Source of the DNA: Bacillota bacterium
GTDB taxonomy: Bacteria > Bacillota > Clostridia > Lachnospirales > Bianqueaceae
NCBI GenBank assembly: GCA_017620135.1
Contig: JAFZQZ010000044.1
Location: 1 to 34,808, forward strand
Direction of reading: 5' to 3'
DNA length: 34,808 nucleotides
The position numbers and the translations under genes are program-made. This document shows, in pieces, positions 8,785-17,711 of this stretch (positions within the stretch are counted from its first letter, which is position 1; the number at the start of each line of letters is the position of its first letter). The notes under the pieces were generated by a model. The model was given only the letters and a program-made list of their open reading frames with translations. It did not search any database and was not told the DNA's origin.

Positions 8785-9186
8785 ATGACGATGAGTGATC
8801 CCATTGCCGATATGCTGACACGCATCCGTAACGGAAACGTTGCAAAGCATGATTCTGTCGATGTTCCTTATTCCAAGGAAAAAGCAGCGATCGTCGACAT
8901 CCTGCTCAAAGAAGGTTACATCAAAAAGCAGGAAGTTGTCGCAGACGGCAATTTCAAATCAATTCGTATCACTTTGAAATACGGTAAGGACAAGAATGAT
9001 AAAGTCATTACCGGAATCAAAAGAATTTCTAAACCCGGACTTCGGGTATATGCCGGCAAGGATGAACTGCCCCAGGTTCTCGGCGGTTACGGTATTGCCA
9101 TTATCTCAACCAACAAAGGTGTGCTCACTGACAAGGAAGCCCGCAAAGCAGGCGTCGGCGGTGAAGTCATTGCTTTTGTCTGGTAA
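8785..9186 (+). CDS. rpsH: 30S ribosomal protein S8
   Basis: S8 binds the central domain of 16S rRNA and in E. coli is the spc-operon repressor. The 133-residue product starts [17 protein letters not shown] and ends with [11 protein letters not shown], both characteristic. ATG 8785 is preferred over ATG 8791 because AGGAGG (8771-8776) is 8 bases upstream of the former. No S8-binding mimic was sought by folding. Confidence 0.97.
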   Translation: MTMSDPIADMLTRIRNGNVAKHDSVDVPYSKEKAAIVDILLKEGYIKKQEVVADGNFKSIRITLKYGKDKNDKVITGIKRISKPGLRVYAGKDELPQVLGGYGIAIISTNKGVLTDKEARKAGVGGEVIAFVW

Positions 9187-9208
9187 GAAGGAATAGGAGG
9201 ATAAAAGC

Positions 9209-9751
9209 ATGTCTCGAATCGGGAGATTACCTGTTGAGATTCCGGCCGGCGTCGAGGTTCAGCTTGACGAGAAAGAGAACAAAGTAACTGTAAAGGGACC
9301 GAAAGGTACTTTGACCCGTACGTTCTCACCTGCCATGACCCTCAAACAGGAAAATGGACATATCAGTGTCATTCGTCCGAATGATGAGAAAGAAAACAAG
9401 GCCCTTCACGGTCTGACGAGAGCCCTGCTGCATAACATGGTAGTAGGCGTTACCACCGGTTTTGAGAAGGTCCTGGAGATCAACGGTGTTGGTTATCGTG
9501 CGGCTAAGCAGGGTAACGTCCTGAATCTGACCCTTGGTTATTCTCATCCGGTCAATATGGAAGATCCGGAAGGGGTCGAGACCGAAGTTCAGAATCAGAC
9601 GACCATCATCGTTCGCGGTATCGATAAGGAAAAGGTTGGTCAGCACGCGGCTAATATCCGCTTCAAACGTCCCCCGGAGCCCTATAAAGGCAAAGGTATC
9701 AAGTACAAAGAAGAGACCATCCGCCGCAAAGTTGGTAAGACTGGTAAATAA
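9209..9751 (+). CDS. rplF: 50S ribosomal protein L6
   Basis: L6 has two tandem related domains and lies near the factor-binding site. The 180-residue product starts [15 protein letters not shown], has [20 protein letters not shown] in the middle, and ends with the signature [25 protein letters not shown]-type tail. ATG 9209 follows AGGAGG (9195-9200). Confidence 0.98.
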   Translation: MSRIGRLPVEIPAGVEVQLDEKENKVTVKGPKGTLTRTFSPAMTLKQENGHISVIRPNDEKENKALHGLTRALLHNMVVGVTTGFEKVLEINGVGYRAAKQGNVLNLTLGYSHPVNMEDPEGVETEVQNQTTIIVRGIDKEKVGQHAANIRFKRPPEPYKGKGIKYKEETIRRKVGKTGK

Positions 9752-9766
9752 GGTAGGGAGTGAAAA

Positions 9767-10129
9767 ATGGTTAACAAAGCATCTAAGAATCGTGTTCAGA
9801 AGCATTACCGTATGCGTAAGAACATCGTCGGAACCACCGAGCGCCCTCGCCTTAGCGTGTTCCGCAGCAATAAACACATGTATGCTCAGATCATTGACGA
9901 TACGAACGCAACAACGCTTGTATCCGCCTCCACTCTGGATAAAGAAGTGAAGGACAAGGTCGAATTTACCGATACGGTTGAAGCTGCGAAGGCCGTAGGT
10001 GAACTGGTTGCAAAGCGTGCCAAGGAAAAAGGGATCGAAGCAGTCATTTTTGACCGCGGCGGTTTCCTCTATCACGGAAAAGTGGCGGCGCTGGCTGATG
10101 CGGCCAGAGAAGCTGGACTGCAGTTTTAA
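9767..10129 (+). CDS. rplR: 50S ribosomal protein L18
   Basis: L18 brings 5S rRNA to the large subunit with L5. The 120-residue product has the basic N-terminus, [19 protein letters not shown] near residue 29, and the C-terminal signature [27 protein letters not shown] 9767 follows GGGAG (9756-9760). Confidence 0.98.
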   Translation: MVNKASKNRVQKHYRMRKNIVGTTERPRLSVFRSNKHMYAQIIDDTNATTLVSASTLDKEVKDKVEFTDTVEAAKAVGELVAKRAKEKGIEAVIFDRGGFLYHGKVAALADAAREAGLQF

Positions 10130-10146
10130 TAATCGGAGGCGTATGT

Positions 10147-10659
10147 ATGAATACAAATAGAATTGATCCGGCTACGCTGGGTGAGTTAGAGACCAAGGTC
10201 GTCACGATCAAACGTGTTACCAAGGTTGTTAAAGGCGGTAAGAACATGAAATTCACCGCGCTGGTCGTTGTCGGCGACAAGAACGGTCATGTCGGATTCG
10301 GACTTGGCAAATCTCTTGAGATCCCCGAAGCGATCCGCAAAGGCGAAGAAGCTGCCAAGAAGAGCATGATCAGTGTTCCCCGTAACGAAGCGAATTCTAT
10401 TCCTTACTCCACCAAAGGAGTCAAGGGAAGAGCACAAGTGCTTCTGATGACTGCGCAGGAAGGTACCGGTATCATCGCCGGCGGCCCCGCGCGTGCCGTT
10501 CTGGAACTGGCTGGTATTCAGAATATCAGAACCAAGTCTCTGTCCAGCAACAATAAGAACAACGTCGTTGCTGCTACGATCGAAGGTCTGAAGGGTCTGT
10601 ATACTCCGGAAGAGATCGCAAGAAAACGCGGCAAGACGGTCGCTGAGATTCTTGGCTAA
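10147..10659 (+). CDS. rpsE: 30S ribosomal protein S5
   Basis: S5 acts in decoding fidelity and mRNA unwinding with S3 and S4. The 170-residue product has the double-stranded-RNA-binding-like N-terminal domain ([41 protein letters not shown]) and the C-terminal [19 protein letters not shown] segment. ATG 10147 lies 7 bases after GGAGG (10135-10139). A nearby ATG at 10143 is in another frame. Confidence 0.98.
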   Translation: MNTNRIDPATLGELETKVVTIKRVTKVVKGGKNMKFTALVVVGDKNGHVGFGLGKSLEIPEAIRKGEEAAKKSMISVPRNEANSIPYSTKGVKGRAQVLLMTAQEGTGIIAGGPARAVLELAGIQNIRTKSLSSNNKNNVVAATIEGLKGLYTPEEIARKRGKTVAEILG

Positions 10660-10672
10660 GGAGGATCCAAAA

Positions 10673-10858
10673 ATGGCGAAACTGAAGATTACATTAAAGA
10701 AATCCACGATCGGAGCTATCCCGAAGCATCGTGCGACCGCGATCGCGCTTGGTCTTAAAAAGACCCAGAAGAGCGTGATCCAGCCTGATAATGAAGCAGT
10801 CCGCGGAATGATTAATGCGATCAGACATCTGGTAACTGTAGAAGAAATCCAGGATTGA
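10673..10858 (+). CDS. rpmD: 50S ribosomal protein L30
   Basis: A 61-residue small 50S protein with the family pattern [27 protein letters not shown]. The start is ATG 10673, preceded by AAGGAGG (10658-10664). The same frame opens at TTG 10652 inside rpsE, but that would put the ribosome binding site inside the coding region and add non-homologous residues. Confidence 0.96.
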   Translation: MAKLKITLKKSTIGAIPKHRATAIALGLKKTQKSVIQPDNEAVRGMINAIRHLVTVEEIQD

Positions 10859-10872
10859 TAGGAGACTGAAAG

Positions 10873-11316
10873 ATGAACTTAGTTGAATTAAAACCGAGTG
10901 AAGGCGCCAAAAAGGAAGCTTTCCGCAAAGGCCGCGGTCATGCGTCCGGTAACGGCAAAACCGCAGGTCGTGGCCAGAACGGTCAGAAATCCCGCTCCGG
11001 CGGCGGTGTCCGTCCCGGATTTGAAGGCGGCCAGATGCCCCTGTACAGACGTCTTCCGAAACGTGGTATCAAAAAGAAAACCCATCGGAATTTCGTCGAG
11101 ATCGTTTCGATCAATGTAGACCGTCTGAACATCTTTGAAGATGGCCAGACCGTAAACGTAGCTGCTCTTGTCGAAGCCGGCGTGATCAGCAATCCCAAAG
11201 ACGGTGTTAAGATCCTTGGACTGGGCGAACTCACCAAAAAGCTCGATGTTAAAGTCGGCCGTTACAGTGAAGGCGCGAAAGCCAAGATCGAAGCCCTTGG
11301 CGGAACAGCTGAGTGA
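10873..11316 (+). CDS. rplO: 50S ribosomal protein L15
   Basis: L15 is a late-assembling 50S protein. The 147-residue product has the glycine/arginine-rich N-terminal stretch [22 protein letters not shown] and [18 protein letters not shown], both diagnostic. ATG 10873 follows AGGAG. A perfect hairpin with a GTGA loop spans its stop codon (listed separately). secY follows after 44 bases. Confidence 0.98.
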   Translation: MNLVELKPSEGAKKEAFRKGRGHASGNGKTAGRGQNGQKSRSGGGVRPGFEGGQMPLYRRLPKRGIKKKTHRNFVEIVSINVDRLNIFEDGQTVNVAALVEAGVISNPKDGVKILGLGELTKKLDVKVGRYSEGAKAKIEALGGTAE

Positions 11317-11323
11317 TCAGCTG
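11306..11323 (+). promoter_or_regulatory. Hairpin with GNRA-type loop across the rplO stop codon
   Basis: CAGCTGA (11306-11312) and TCAGCTG (11317-11323) form a perfect 7-bp stem around GTGA, a GNRA tetraloop. The rplO TGA stop (11314-11316) lies within the loop. There is no T tract, so it is not an intrinsic terminator. It could be an mRNA stabiliser or processing site between the ribosomal genes and secY. Confidence 0.4.
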
Positions 11324-11360
11324 CTGCTGAATCCGTAAAGCTTCGAAAGGAGGGTGCATT

Positions 11361-12623
11361 TTGCTTCAAACGATCAGAAATATTTTCAAGATCGAAGATC
11401 TGCGCAAGCGTATTATCTATACGCTCCTGATGTTAGCCCTTGTTCGTCTGGGAGCTCTGATTCCCAGCCCGCTGATGAATGCGGAAGTGGTCAAGACCTA
11501 CTTCGCATCCGCCAACAGCGTTATGCAGCTGTTTGACATCATGTCCGGAAACGCTTTCAGCCAGATGAACCTGTTTGCGATGGGTATCACCCCCTACATC
11601 AACTCCTCGATTATCATCAGTCTGTTGACAGTAGCGATCCCCAAACTGCAGGAACTCCAGGAAGAAGGCGAATCCGGAAGGAAAAAGATCACCCAGTATA
11701 CTCGTTATCTGACGATCGTTCTGGCCCTGATCCAGTCCTTCGGTATCAGCTTCGGACTTCGGTCCGTGTTCACCAGCGAACTTGGTGTAGCCTGGTCGAT
11801 CATCGTATCGATGGCAGTATTTACAGCAGGATCCATGTTTACCATGTGGATCGGCGAGACGATCACGGAAAACGGTATCGGAAACGGTATCTCCCTGATC
11901 ATCATGGTCAACGTTCTGTCCCGTGTGCCCGCGCTGATTTCTCAGATCAGCGGTTACGGTAAATGGTGGCTGTCCGTGATCATCGCAGTCGTTCTGCTGT
12001 TTATGTGTGCATTCATCGTCGTACTGGAACTGGCCGAGCGCCGTGTTCCGATCCAGTACGCGAAACGGATGCAGGGCCGAAAGGTCTATGGCGGCAACTC
12101 AACCTTTATTCCGATCCGTGTCAATATGGCGGGCGTTATCCCGATCATCTTTGCCGTATCGATCATGAGTATGCCGAGTATCATTACCGGATTCATTACT
12201 TCGAATCCGACAGGTTGGTGGGGAGCAGCGCTGAAATGGCTCAATACCGGACATCCGTTCGGCGCGTGCCTGTATCTGGTGCTGATCATCTTCTTCACCT
12301 ACTTCTATGCTTCGATCACCTATAATCCCCGAGAAATCGCGGATAATCTGAAAAAGAACGGCGGTTTTATCCCGGGTATCCGTCCCGGCGCTCCGACTTC
12401 CGATTATCTGAAGAAGACTTCCAAGTATGTGATCACGATCGGTGCTGTTATGCTGGCCATTATCGCGATTTTCCCGATCCTGCTTCAGTTTATTTTCGGC
12501 ATTGACAACCTTTCCATCAGCGGTTCGTCCCTGATGATCGCGATCGGTGTCGCGCTTGAGACTGTGAAGCAGATCGAATCTCAGATGGTCATGCGTCATT
12601 ATAAGGGCTTCCTGTCCGAATAA
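11361..12623 (+). CDS. secY: Protein translocase channel subunit SecY
   Basis: SecY is the membrane pore for Sec-dependent export and membrane insertion. The 420-residue product has the expected ten hydrophobic segments, the plug/TM2 region NAFSQMNLFAMGITPYINSSIII near residue 65, and cytosolic loops with ERRVPIQYAKRMQGRK and TYNPREIADNLKKNGGFIPGIRPG. The start is TTG 11361, 6 bases after AAAGGAGGG (11346-11354). Housekeeping position between rplO and adk. Confidence 0.97.
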   Translation: MLQTIRNIFKIEDLRKRIIYTLLMLALVRLGALIPSPLMNAEVVKTYFASANSVMQLFDIMSGNAFSQMNLFAMGITPYINSSIIISLLTVAIPKLQELQEEGESGRKKITQYTRYLTIVLALIQSFGISFGLRSVFTSELGVAWSIIVSMAVFTAGSMFTMWIGETITENGIGNGISLIIMVNVLSRVPALISQISGYGKWWLSVIIAVVLLFMCAFIVVLELAERRVPIQYAKRMQGRKVYGGNSTFIPIRVNMAGVIPIIFAVSIMSMPSIITGFITSNPTGWWGAALKWLNTGHPFGACLYLVLIIFFTYFYASITYNPREIADNLKKNGGFIPGIRPGAPTSDYLKKTSKYVITIGAVMLAIIAIFPILLQFIFGIDNLSISGSSLMIAIGVALETVKQIESQMVMRHYKGFLSE

Positions 12624-12638
12624 TTCCGGAGGTATCAT

Positions 12639-13268
12639 ATGAAACTCATACTTTTAGGCGCTCCTGGCGCAGGCAAGGGAACACAGGCAACCAGATTAGC
12701 GGATATCTATCAGATCCCGCACATTTCCACCGGAGATATTTTCCGTGCAAACCTTAAAGAAGAGACCGAACTTGGCCTGAAGGCAAAAGCTTATATGGAT
12801 CAGGGACTGCTGGTTCCGGATGAGCTGACGATCGATCTGGTCATGGACCGTCTTTCCAAAGAAGACTGCAAGAACGGATATATCCTGGATGGTTTTCCGA
12901 GAACACTGGCTCAGGCATCGGCACTTGACGCGCTTGTCGATATCGACGCGGCTGTCGATGTAGAAGTTCCGGATGAGAATATCGTCCGTCGTATGGCAGG
13001 ACGCAGAGTTTGCCCGAAATGCGGTGAACCGTATCATACCGAATACAAGGTTCCCGCGAAAGAAGGTATCTGTGACCGCTGCGGCAGTGAACTGATCATT
13101 CGTAAAGATGATGAACCGGAAACGGTGCTGAAGCGGCTGACGGTCTATCATGACCAGACAGCACCTCTGATCGGTCATTATCAGCAGGCAGGCAAACTCG
13201 TCGCTGTTGACGGCACACAGTCTGTGGAAGCTGTCACCGAAGAGATCACCAAGGCTCTTGATAAGTGA
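12639..13268 (+). CDS. adk: Adenylate kinase, zinc-lid type
   Basis: Catalyses ATP + AMP = 2 ADP in the cytosol. The 209-residue product has the P-loop GAPGAGKGT (residues 7-15), the AMP-site DGFPRT near 84-89, and a lid carrying four cysteines, CPKC (125-128) and CDRC (145-148), that should hold structural zinc. ATG 12639 follows GGAGG (12628-12632). The next gene is infA; the map gene that usually lies here in Firmicutes is missing. Confidence 0.97.
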   Translation: MKLILLGAPGAGKGTQATRLADIYQIPHISTGDIFRANLKEETELGLKAKAYMDQGLLVPDELTIDLVMDRLSKEDCKNGYILDGFPRTLAQASALDALVDIDAAVDVEVPDENIVRRMAGRRVCPKCGEPYHTEYKVPAKEGICDRCGSELIIRKDDEPETVLKRLTVYHDQTAPLIGHYQQAGKLVAVDGTQSVEAVTEEITKALDK

Positions 13269-13297
13269 GCCGCGCCTGATTGTGTGAGGAGGAATGA

Positions 13298-13516
13298 ATG
13301 TCGAAAAACGACGTGATCGAAATCGAAGGTAAGGTTGTGGAAAAACTTCCGAACGCCATGTTCCGTGTCGCACTTGAGAACGGACATGAAGTTCGGGCCC
13401 ACATCAGTGGAAAACTTCGACAGAACTTTATAAAAATATTGCCCGGAGACAAAGTTACGATGGAAATGTCTCCGTATGATCTGACAAAAGCCCGCATCGT
13501 CTGGAGGGCAAAATAA
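13298..13516 (+). CDS. infA: Translation initiation factor IF-1
   Basis: A 72-residue OB-fold protein that occupies the A site during initiation. The sequence matches the family along its whole length ([59 protein letters not shown]). ATG 13298 lies just after GAGGAGG (13286-13292). A second ATG at 13294 is out of frame. Confidence 0.98.
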   Translation: MSKNDVIEIEGKVVEKLPNAMFRVALENGHEVRAHISGKLRQNFIKILPGDKVTMEMSPYDLTKARIVWRAK

Positions 13517-13541
13517 CCAGACATAGGAAAGGAGCGAAAGA

Positions 13542-13655
13542 ATGAAAGTTCGTTCATCAGTTAAGCCGATCTGCGAAAAGTGCAAGGTCATCAAACGCAA
13601 AGGAAAGATCATGATCATTTGCGAGAACCCCAAGCACAAGCAGAAACAAGGCTAA
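13542..13655 (+). CDS. rpmJ: 50S ribosomal protein L36, zinc-ribbon type
   Basis: A 37-residue protein, [20 protein letters not shown] and onward to KQKQG. Zinc ligands Cys11, Cys14, Cys27 and His32 are all present, so this is the zinc-binding form. It starts at ATG 13542, 7 bases after AAAGGAG (13528-13534), and fills its usual slot between infA and rpsM. Confidence 0.97.
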   Translation: MKVRSSVKPICEKCKVIKRKGKIMIICENPKHKQKQG

Positions 13656-13670
13656 GTAGGAGGAGAAAAC

Positions 13671-14039
13671 ATGGCACGTATTTCTGGCGTTGATTTGCCG
13701 AATGATAAGCGAGTAGAGTACGGACTGACCTATATCTATGGAATCGGACACACCAGTGCTCTTCGTATTCTGAAAGATGCCGGCGTAGATCCGGATACTC
13801 GCTGCAAGGATCTTTCCGATGAGGAAGTTAACAAGATCCGTAACGTGATCGATGAGACTCAGCTCGTAGAAGGTGATCTGAGAAGAGAAGTCGCGCTGAA
13901 TATCAAGCGTCTGACAGAGATCAGCTGCTATCGTGGAATTCGCCACAGAAGAAGCCTTCCTGTCCGCGGTCAGAACACTAAAAATAACGCTCGTACACGC
14001 AAAGGTCCGCGTCGCACGATCGCCAATAAGAAGAAGTAA
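13671..14039 (+). CDS. rpsM: 30S ribosomal protein S13
   Basis: S13 lies in the 30S head and contacts the P-site tRNA and L5. The 122-residue product starts [26 protein letters not shown], contains [16 protein letters not shown](N)TK, and has the basic tail ending [12 protein letters not shown] 13671 follows AGGAGG (13658-13663). Confidence 0.98.
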   Translation: MARISGVDLPNDKRVEYGLTYIYGIGHTSALRILKDAGVDPDTRCKDLSDEEVNKIRNVIDETQLVEGDLRREVALNIKRLTEISCYRGIRHRRSLPVRGQNTKNNARTRKGPRRTIANKKK

Positions 14040-14056
14040 CCTAGGAGGAGTTAAAC

Positions 14057-14464
14057 GTGGCACCTAAGAAAAGTGGTAAGAAGAGCACGGCAACCTCTCG
14101 TCGCCGTAATAAAAAGAATGTTGTCAGCGGAGTCGCTCACATTCAGTCTTCGTTCAATAATACGATCGTTACCCTGACCGATACGGCAGGTAACGCTCTC
14201 TCCTGGGCAAGTGCAGGTGGACTCGGATTCCGTGGTTCCCGTAAGAATACTCCCTATGCTGCGCAGATGGCGGCTGAGACCGCTGCCAAAGCAGCTATGG
14301 AGCATGGCCTGAAAACAGTGGAAGTAAACGTGAAAGGTCCCGGCGCCGGCCGTGAAGCCGCGATCCGCGCACTCGCCGCGGCTGGTCTGGAAGTTACCGC
14401 CATCCGCGACGTGACTCCGGTTCCTCACAACGGCTGCCGTCCGCCCAAACGCAGAAGAGTCTAA
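14057..14464 (+). CDS. rpsK: 30S ribosomal protein S11
   Basis: S11 forms part of the 30S platform near the mRNA exit. The 135-residue product contains [42 protein letters not shown] and the C-terminal signature [18 protein letters not shown]. The start is GTG 14057, preceded by AGGAGG (14043-14048). Confidence 0.98.
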   Translation: MAPKKSGKKSTATSRRRNKKNVVSGVAHIQSSFNNTIVTLTDTAGNALSWASAGGLGFRGSRKNTPYAAQMAAETAAKAAMEHGLKTVEVNVKGPGAGREAAIRALAAAGLEVTAIRDVTPVPHNGCRPPKRRRV

Positions 14465-14481
14465 TTAAGGAGAGATGAGAA

Positions 14482-15075
14482 ATGGCTGTTAATAAAGATC
14501 CGATTCTGAAAAGATGCCGCTCTCTGGGACTGGAGCCTTCCTATCTGGGAATCAACAAAGAGTCCAAGAGAGAACTGAAAAGAGCAAACCGCAAGATGAG
14601 TGAGTACGGCAGACAGCTTCGTGAGAAGCAGAAAGCCAAATTCATCTATGGTGTAATGGAAAAACCTTTCCGTAACTACTACGCGAAAGCTGCGGCTATG
14701 AAGGGAATGACCGGTACCAACCTGATGGTCATGCTGGAGACCCGTCTGGATAATATCCTGTTCCGTCTCGGCTGGGCCCGTACCCGCAGAGAAGCTCGTC
14801 AGATCGTCGATCATAAATTCATCGCTGTCAACGGCAAGATGGTCAATATTCCTTCTTACCAGGTAAAAGCCGGCGATAAGATCGAGATCCGCGAAGGATT
14901 CAAATCCTATACCCGTATCAAGATGATCCTGGACGCGACGGCTGGCAGAGTGACTCCCGAATGGCTGTCCGGAGACAATGACAAGCTGGAAGCTACCGTG
15001 AATGCACTGCCCACCCGTGAGCAGATCGATGTTCCTGTAGACGACATGCAGATCGTCGAGTTGTATTCCAAATAA
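14482..15075 (+). CDS. rpsD: 30S ribosomal protein S4, zinc-free form
   Basis: S4 nucleates 30S assembly through its S4 RNA-binding domain (about residues 90-150, LETRLDNILFRLGWARTRREARQIVDHKFIAVNG). The 197-residue product lacks the four-cysteine zinc site of many S4 proteins; only one cysteine is present near the N-terminus. ATG 14482 follows AAGGAG (14467-14472). In many bacteria S4 regulates its operon; no such element was identified here. Confidence 0.97.
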   Translation: MAVNKDPILKRCRSLGLEPSYLGINKESKRELKRANRKMSEYGRQLREKQKAKFIYGVMEKPFRNYYAKAAAMKGMTGTNLMVMLETRLDNILFRLGWARTRREARQIVDHKFIAVNGKMVNIPSYQVKAGDKIEIREGFKSYTRIKMILDATAGRVTPEWLSGDNDKLEATVNALPTREQIDVPVDDMQIVELYSK

Positions 15076-15104
15076 TTAAGCGTTAAAACGTAAGGAGGTT
15101 TCCT

Positions 15105-16067
15105 TTGTTTGAATTTGAGAAACCGCGTATCGATGTAATGAGCATCAACGATGCCGGTACCTATGGCAAATTCGTCGTTGAACCCCTGGAAAGAGGTTAT
15201 GGTACAACGCTGGGCAACTCCCTGCGCAGGATCATGCTTTCGTCTCTTCCCGGCGCAGCGATCTCCACGATCAAGATCGATGGAGTTCTGCATGAGTTCT
15301 CCACGATCCCCGGAGTCAAGGAAGATGTTTCCGAGATCATCCTGAATCTGAAGAATGTTGCCATCAAGTCCAATACCGACAGCAATGAACCCAAGAACGC
15401 CTATATCGAGTTCGAAGGCGAAGGGATCGTTCGTGCGAAAGACATCAGAGTGGATGATGATTATGAGATCATCAACCCCGATCAGGTGATCGCGACCCTT
15501 TCCGGCGGCCCCGGCAGCAAGCTGATGATCGATCTGACGATCACAAAAGGCCGCGGATATGTTGGCGCTGATAAAAACAAAGCTCCCGGTCAGGCGATTG
15601 GCGTGATCCTGATCGACTCACTCTATACTCCGGTGGAACGGGTCAATTTCATTGTAGAGAATACCCGTGTCGGTCAGATCACCGACTACGACAAGCTTAC
15701 AATGGAGATCTGGACCAACGGTACGATCAAACCGGATGAGGCTGTCTCTCTGGCAGCGAAAGTCCTGAATGATCACCTGGCGCTTTTCATCGATCTTTCC
15801 GACAACGCGAAGAATACCGAGATCCTTGTCGAAAAAGAAGAAGACAAGAAAGAAAAAGCGCTTGAAACCACCATCGAGGAAATGGATCTCTCCGTGCGGT
15901 CTTATAACTGCCTGAAGAGAGCCAACATCAACACGGTGGAGGATCTGATCAACAAGACGGAAGAAGAGATGATGAAAGTCCGTAATCTGGGCCGCAAATC
16001 TCTTGACGAAGTCCTTTCCAAGCTTCATGAGCTTGGTCTGTCGCTGAAAACTTCCCACGAGGAATGA
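15105..16067 (+). CDS. rpoA: RNA polymerase alpha subunit
   Basis: The 320-residue alpha subunit. The N-terminal assembly domain (about 1-235) shows [23 protein letters not shown] near residue 29. The C-terminal DNA- and activator-binding domain (about 245-320) shows [22 protein letters not shown]-type helix-hairpin residues and [11 protein letters not shown]. The start is TTG 15105 after AAGGAGG (15092-15098). It is followed by an unusually long 141-base spacer before rplQ. Confidence 0.97.
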   Translation: MFEFEKPRIDVMSINDAGTYGKFVVEPLERGYGTTLGNSLRRIMLSSLPGAAISTIKIDGVLHEFSTIPGVKEDVSEIILNLKNVAIKSNTDSNEPKNAYIEFEGEGIVRAKDIRVDDDYEIINPDQVIATLSGGPGSKLMIDLTITKGRGYVGADKNKAPGQAIGVILIDSLYTPVERVNFIVENTRVGQITDYDKLTMEIWTNGTIKPDEAVSLAAKVLNDHLALFIDLSDNAKNTEILVEKEEDKKEKALETTIEEMDLSVRSYNCLKRANINTVEDLINKTEEEMMKVRNLGRKSLDEVLSKLHELGLSLKTSHEE

Positions 16068-16077
16068 TCAGCGCTCA

Positions 16078-16104
16078 GCCTCCGTCCCCAGCCCGGACGG
16101 CGGC
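16078..16104 (+). promoter_or_regulatory. GC-rich hairpin after rpoA
   Basis: GCC-T-CCGTCC (16078-16087) pairs with GGACGG-C-GGC (16095-16104), nine pairs with one mismatch and a 7-base loop. A short run of four T residues appears only six bases later, so it is at best a weak terminator. It may modulate read-through from rpoA into rplQ. Confidence 0.35.
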
Positions 16105-16161
16105 TACGGTTTTGATAAAAGACCGGGGATTGTGTCAAATACTGTAGGGCACGGTCTTGTG

Positions 16162-16190
16162 GTATCTGAGATCCGGACGATCTCAGATAC
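16162..16190 (+). promoter_or_regulatory. Perfect 11-bp hairpin just before the rplQ ribosome binding site
   Basis: GTATCTGAGAT (16162-16172) and ATCTCAGATAC (16180-16190) are perfect inverted repeats around the 7-base loop CCGGACG. The hairpin ends six bases before the rplQ ribosome binding site (AGGAGG, 16197-16202) and has no T tract. A role in RNA processing, mRNA protection or translational control of rplQ is inferred. Confidence 0.5.
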
Positions 16191-16208
16191 ATGATAGGAG
16201 GAATCATC

Positions 16209-16745
16209 ATGGCTGGATACAGAAAGCTTGGAAGAACCTCTTCCCAGCGTAAAGCACTCCTGCGTAATCAGGTGACCAACCTGCTTTACCATGGCAGAAT
16301 CACTACAACCGTTACCAAGGCCAAGGAAATCCGCCGCGAAGCGGAAAAGCTCATCACGCTGGCCATTCGTGAGAAGGACAACTATGAGCAGGTCGAAGTG
16401 ACTGCGAAAGTTCCGAGAAAAGACAAAAACGGTAAGAGAATCAAAGAAGTTGTCGATGGAAAGAAAGTAACTGTTTTTGACGAAGTTACCAAAACCATCA
16501 AGAAGGACAACCCCAGTCGTTTGGCTGCCAGACGCCAGATGCTGAGCGTTTTCACCCCCATCACCGAAGTTCCGGCTGACGGCGTGAGAAAAAGAAGCTT
16601 GAGCAAAAAGGTCGATATGGCTGCGAAGATGTTTGACGAGATTGCACCCAAATACGAAAATCGTAAGGGTGGTTATACCCGTATCGTGAAAGTCGGTCCT
16701 CGTAAGGGCGACGGAGCAGAAGTTGCCATCATCGAATTAGTATAA
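16209..16745 (+). CDS. rplQ: 50S ribosomal protein L17 with internal insertion
   Basis: L17 lies near the tunnel exit. The product is 178 residues against about 120 in B. subtilis. The N-terminal [21 protein letters not shown] and C-terminal [25 protein letters not shown] match the family. About 48 charged residues (roughly 56-103, including [20 protein letters not shown]) are inserted before the LAARRQML segment. I recall similar long L17 proteins from Lachnospiraceae. ATG 16209 is chosen over ATG 16191 because AGGAGG (16197-16202) lies between them. Last gene of the operon. Confidence 0.95.
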   Translation: MAGYRKLGRTSSQRKALLRNQVTNLLYHGRITTTVTKAKEIRREAEKLITLAIREKDNYEQVEVTAKVPRKDKNGKRIKEVVDGKKVTVFDEVTKTIKKDNPSRLAARRQMLSVFTPITEVPADGVRKRSLSKKVDMAAKMFDEIAPKYENRKGGYTRIVKVGPRKGDGAEVAIIELV

Positions 16746-16762
16746 GAGAGTCACAACTTCAG

Positions 16763-16799
16763 GAGAGGGACCGGTGGTCCCTCTCTTATTCATTTTTTT
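16763..16799 (+). terminator. Terminator of the S10-spc-alpha operon
   Basis: GAGAGGGACC (16763-16772) pairs perfectly with GGTCCCTCTC (16776-16785) around GGT. It is followed by TTATTC and a run of seven T residues (16793-16799). It separates the ribosomal operon from the ECF transporter genes. Confidence 0.9.
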
Positions 16800-16811
16800 G
16801 TGGAGAGATCT

Positions 16812-17711
16812 ATGTCTGAAGAAATGGTCAGAAGCGAAAACCTGACCTTTACCTATGCCGAAGAAACCGATGAAACAGAAGAGAATCCGTCTCCTTCTGT
16901 CACTTCCCGGAAAGCGCTGGACGGGATCGATCTGACGATCCTGAGAGGACAAATGATCGTGATCCTGGGTCATAACGGATCAGGTAAGTCGACATTTGCC
17001 AAGATGCTCAACGCTCTTCTCAAACCGACAGGCGGCAGTCTGTGGGTCGATGGGATCGATACCAGCGACGATGAGAATCTGTGGACCGTCCGTCAGACTG
17101 CCGGAATGATCTTTCAGAATCCGGATAATCAGATGATCGCGTCGATCGTAGAAGAAGACGTGGCTTTCGGACCTGAAAATCTCGGCGTCGATCCGGAGCA
17201 GATCAGAAAAAGAGTGGATGAATCACTGAAAGCTGTCGGTATGGAAGAATATGTTCTTTCTTCCCCGACCCATATGTCCGGCGGACAGAAACAGCGCATC
17301 GCGATCGCTGGGATCCTTGCGATGAAACCGGAACTGATCGTACTGGATGAGCCTACCGCCATGCTGGATCCCAGAGGACGGGCAGAAGTGATGAAAACAC
17401 TCAAAAGACTCAACCAGGAAGAAAAGATCACGATCATCCATATTACGCACTATATGGAAGAAGCTGTAATGGCGGATCAGCTGTATGTGATCGATCAGGG
17501 AAAGATCGCGCTTTCAGGAACTCCCAGGGAAGTTTTTTCACAGGTCGAAAAAATGCGGCTTCTGGGACTGGATGTTCCCCCCGTAACGGAACTGGCCCAT
17601 GAACTGCAGGAGCCACAGATCCGTGAGATGCTGCAGAAAAAGGGGATCCATGTTCCGGGTGATGTACTGAGCGTGGAAGAGATGGTGGAGGCCTTATGCC
17701 GATCGAATTAA
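16812..17711 (+). CDS. ecfA1: Energy-coupling factor transporter ATPase EcfA1
   Basis: One of two ABC ATPases that power group II ECF vitamin and metal transporters with EcfT and interchangeable S components. The ~299-residue product has Walker [10 protein letters not shown], the Q-loop [10 protein letters not shown], the signature MSGGQKQR, Walker B LIVLDEPT and the switch His in HITHYMEEA. An acidic stretch ([10 protein letters not shown]) is inserted after the first strand. ATG 16812 follows GGAGAG (16802-16807); the in-frame GTG at 16800 overlaps the terminator tail and is unlikely. It overlaps ecfA2 by 16 bases. Confidence 0.95.
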   Translation: MSEEMVRSENLTFTYAEETDETEENPSPSVTSRKALDGIDLTILRGQMIVILGHNGSGKSTFAKMLNALLKPTGGSLWVDGIDTSDDENLWTVRQTAGMIFQNPDNQMIASIVEEDVAFGPENLGVDPEQIRKRVDESLKAVGMEEYVLSSPTHMSGGQKQRIAIAGILAMKPELIVLDEPTAMLDPRGRAEVMKTLKRLNQEEKITIIHITHYMEEAVMADQLYVIDQGKIALSGTPREVFSQVEKMRLLGLDVPPVTELAHELQEPQIREMLQKKGIHVPGDVLSVEEMVEALCRSN

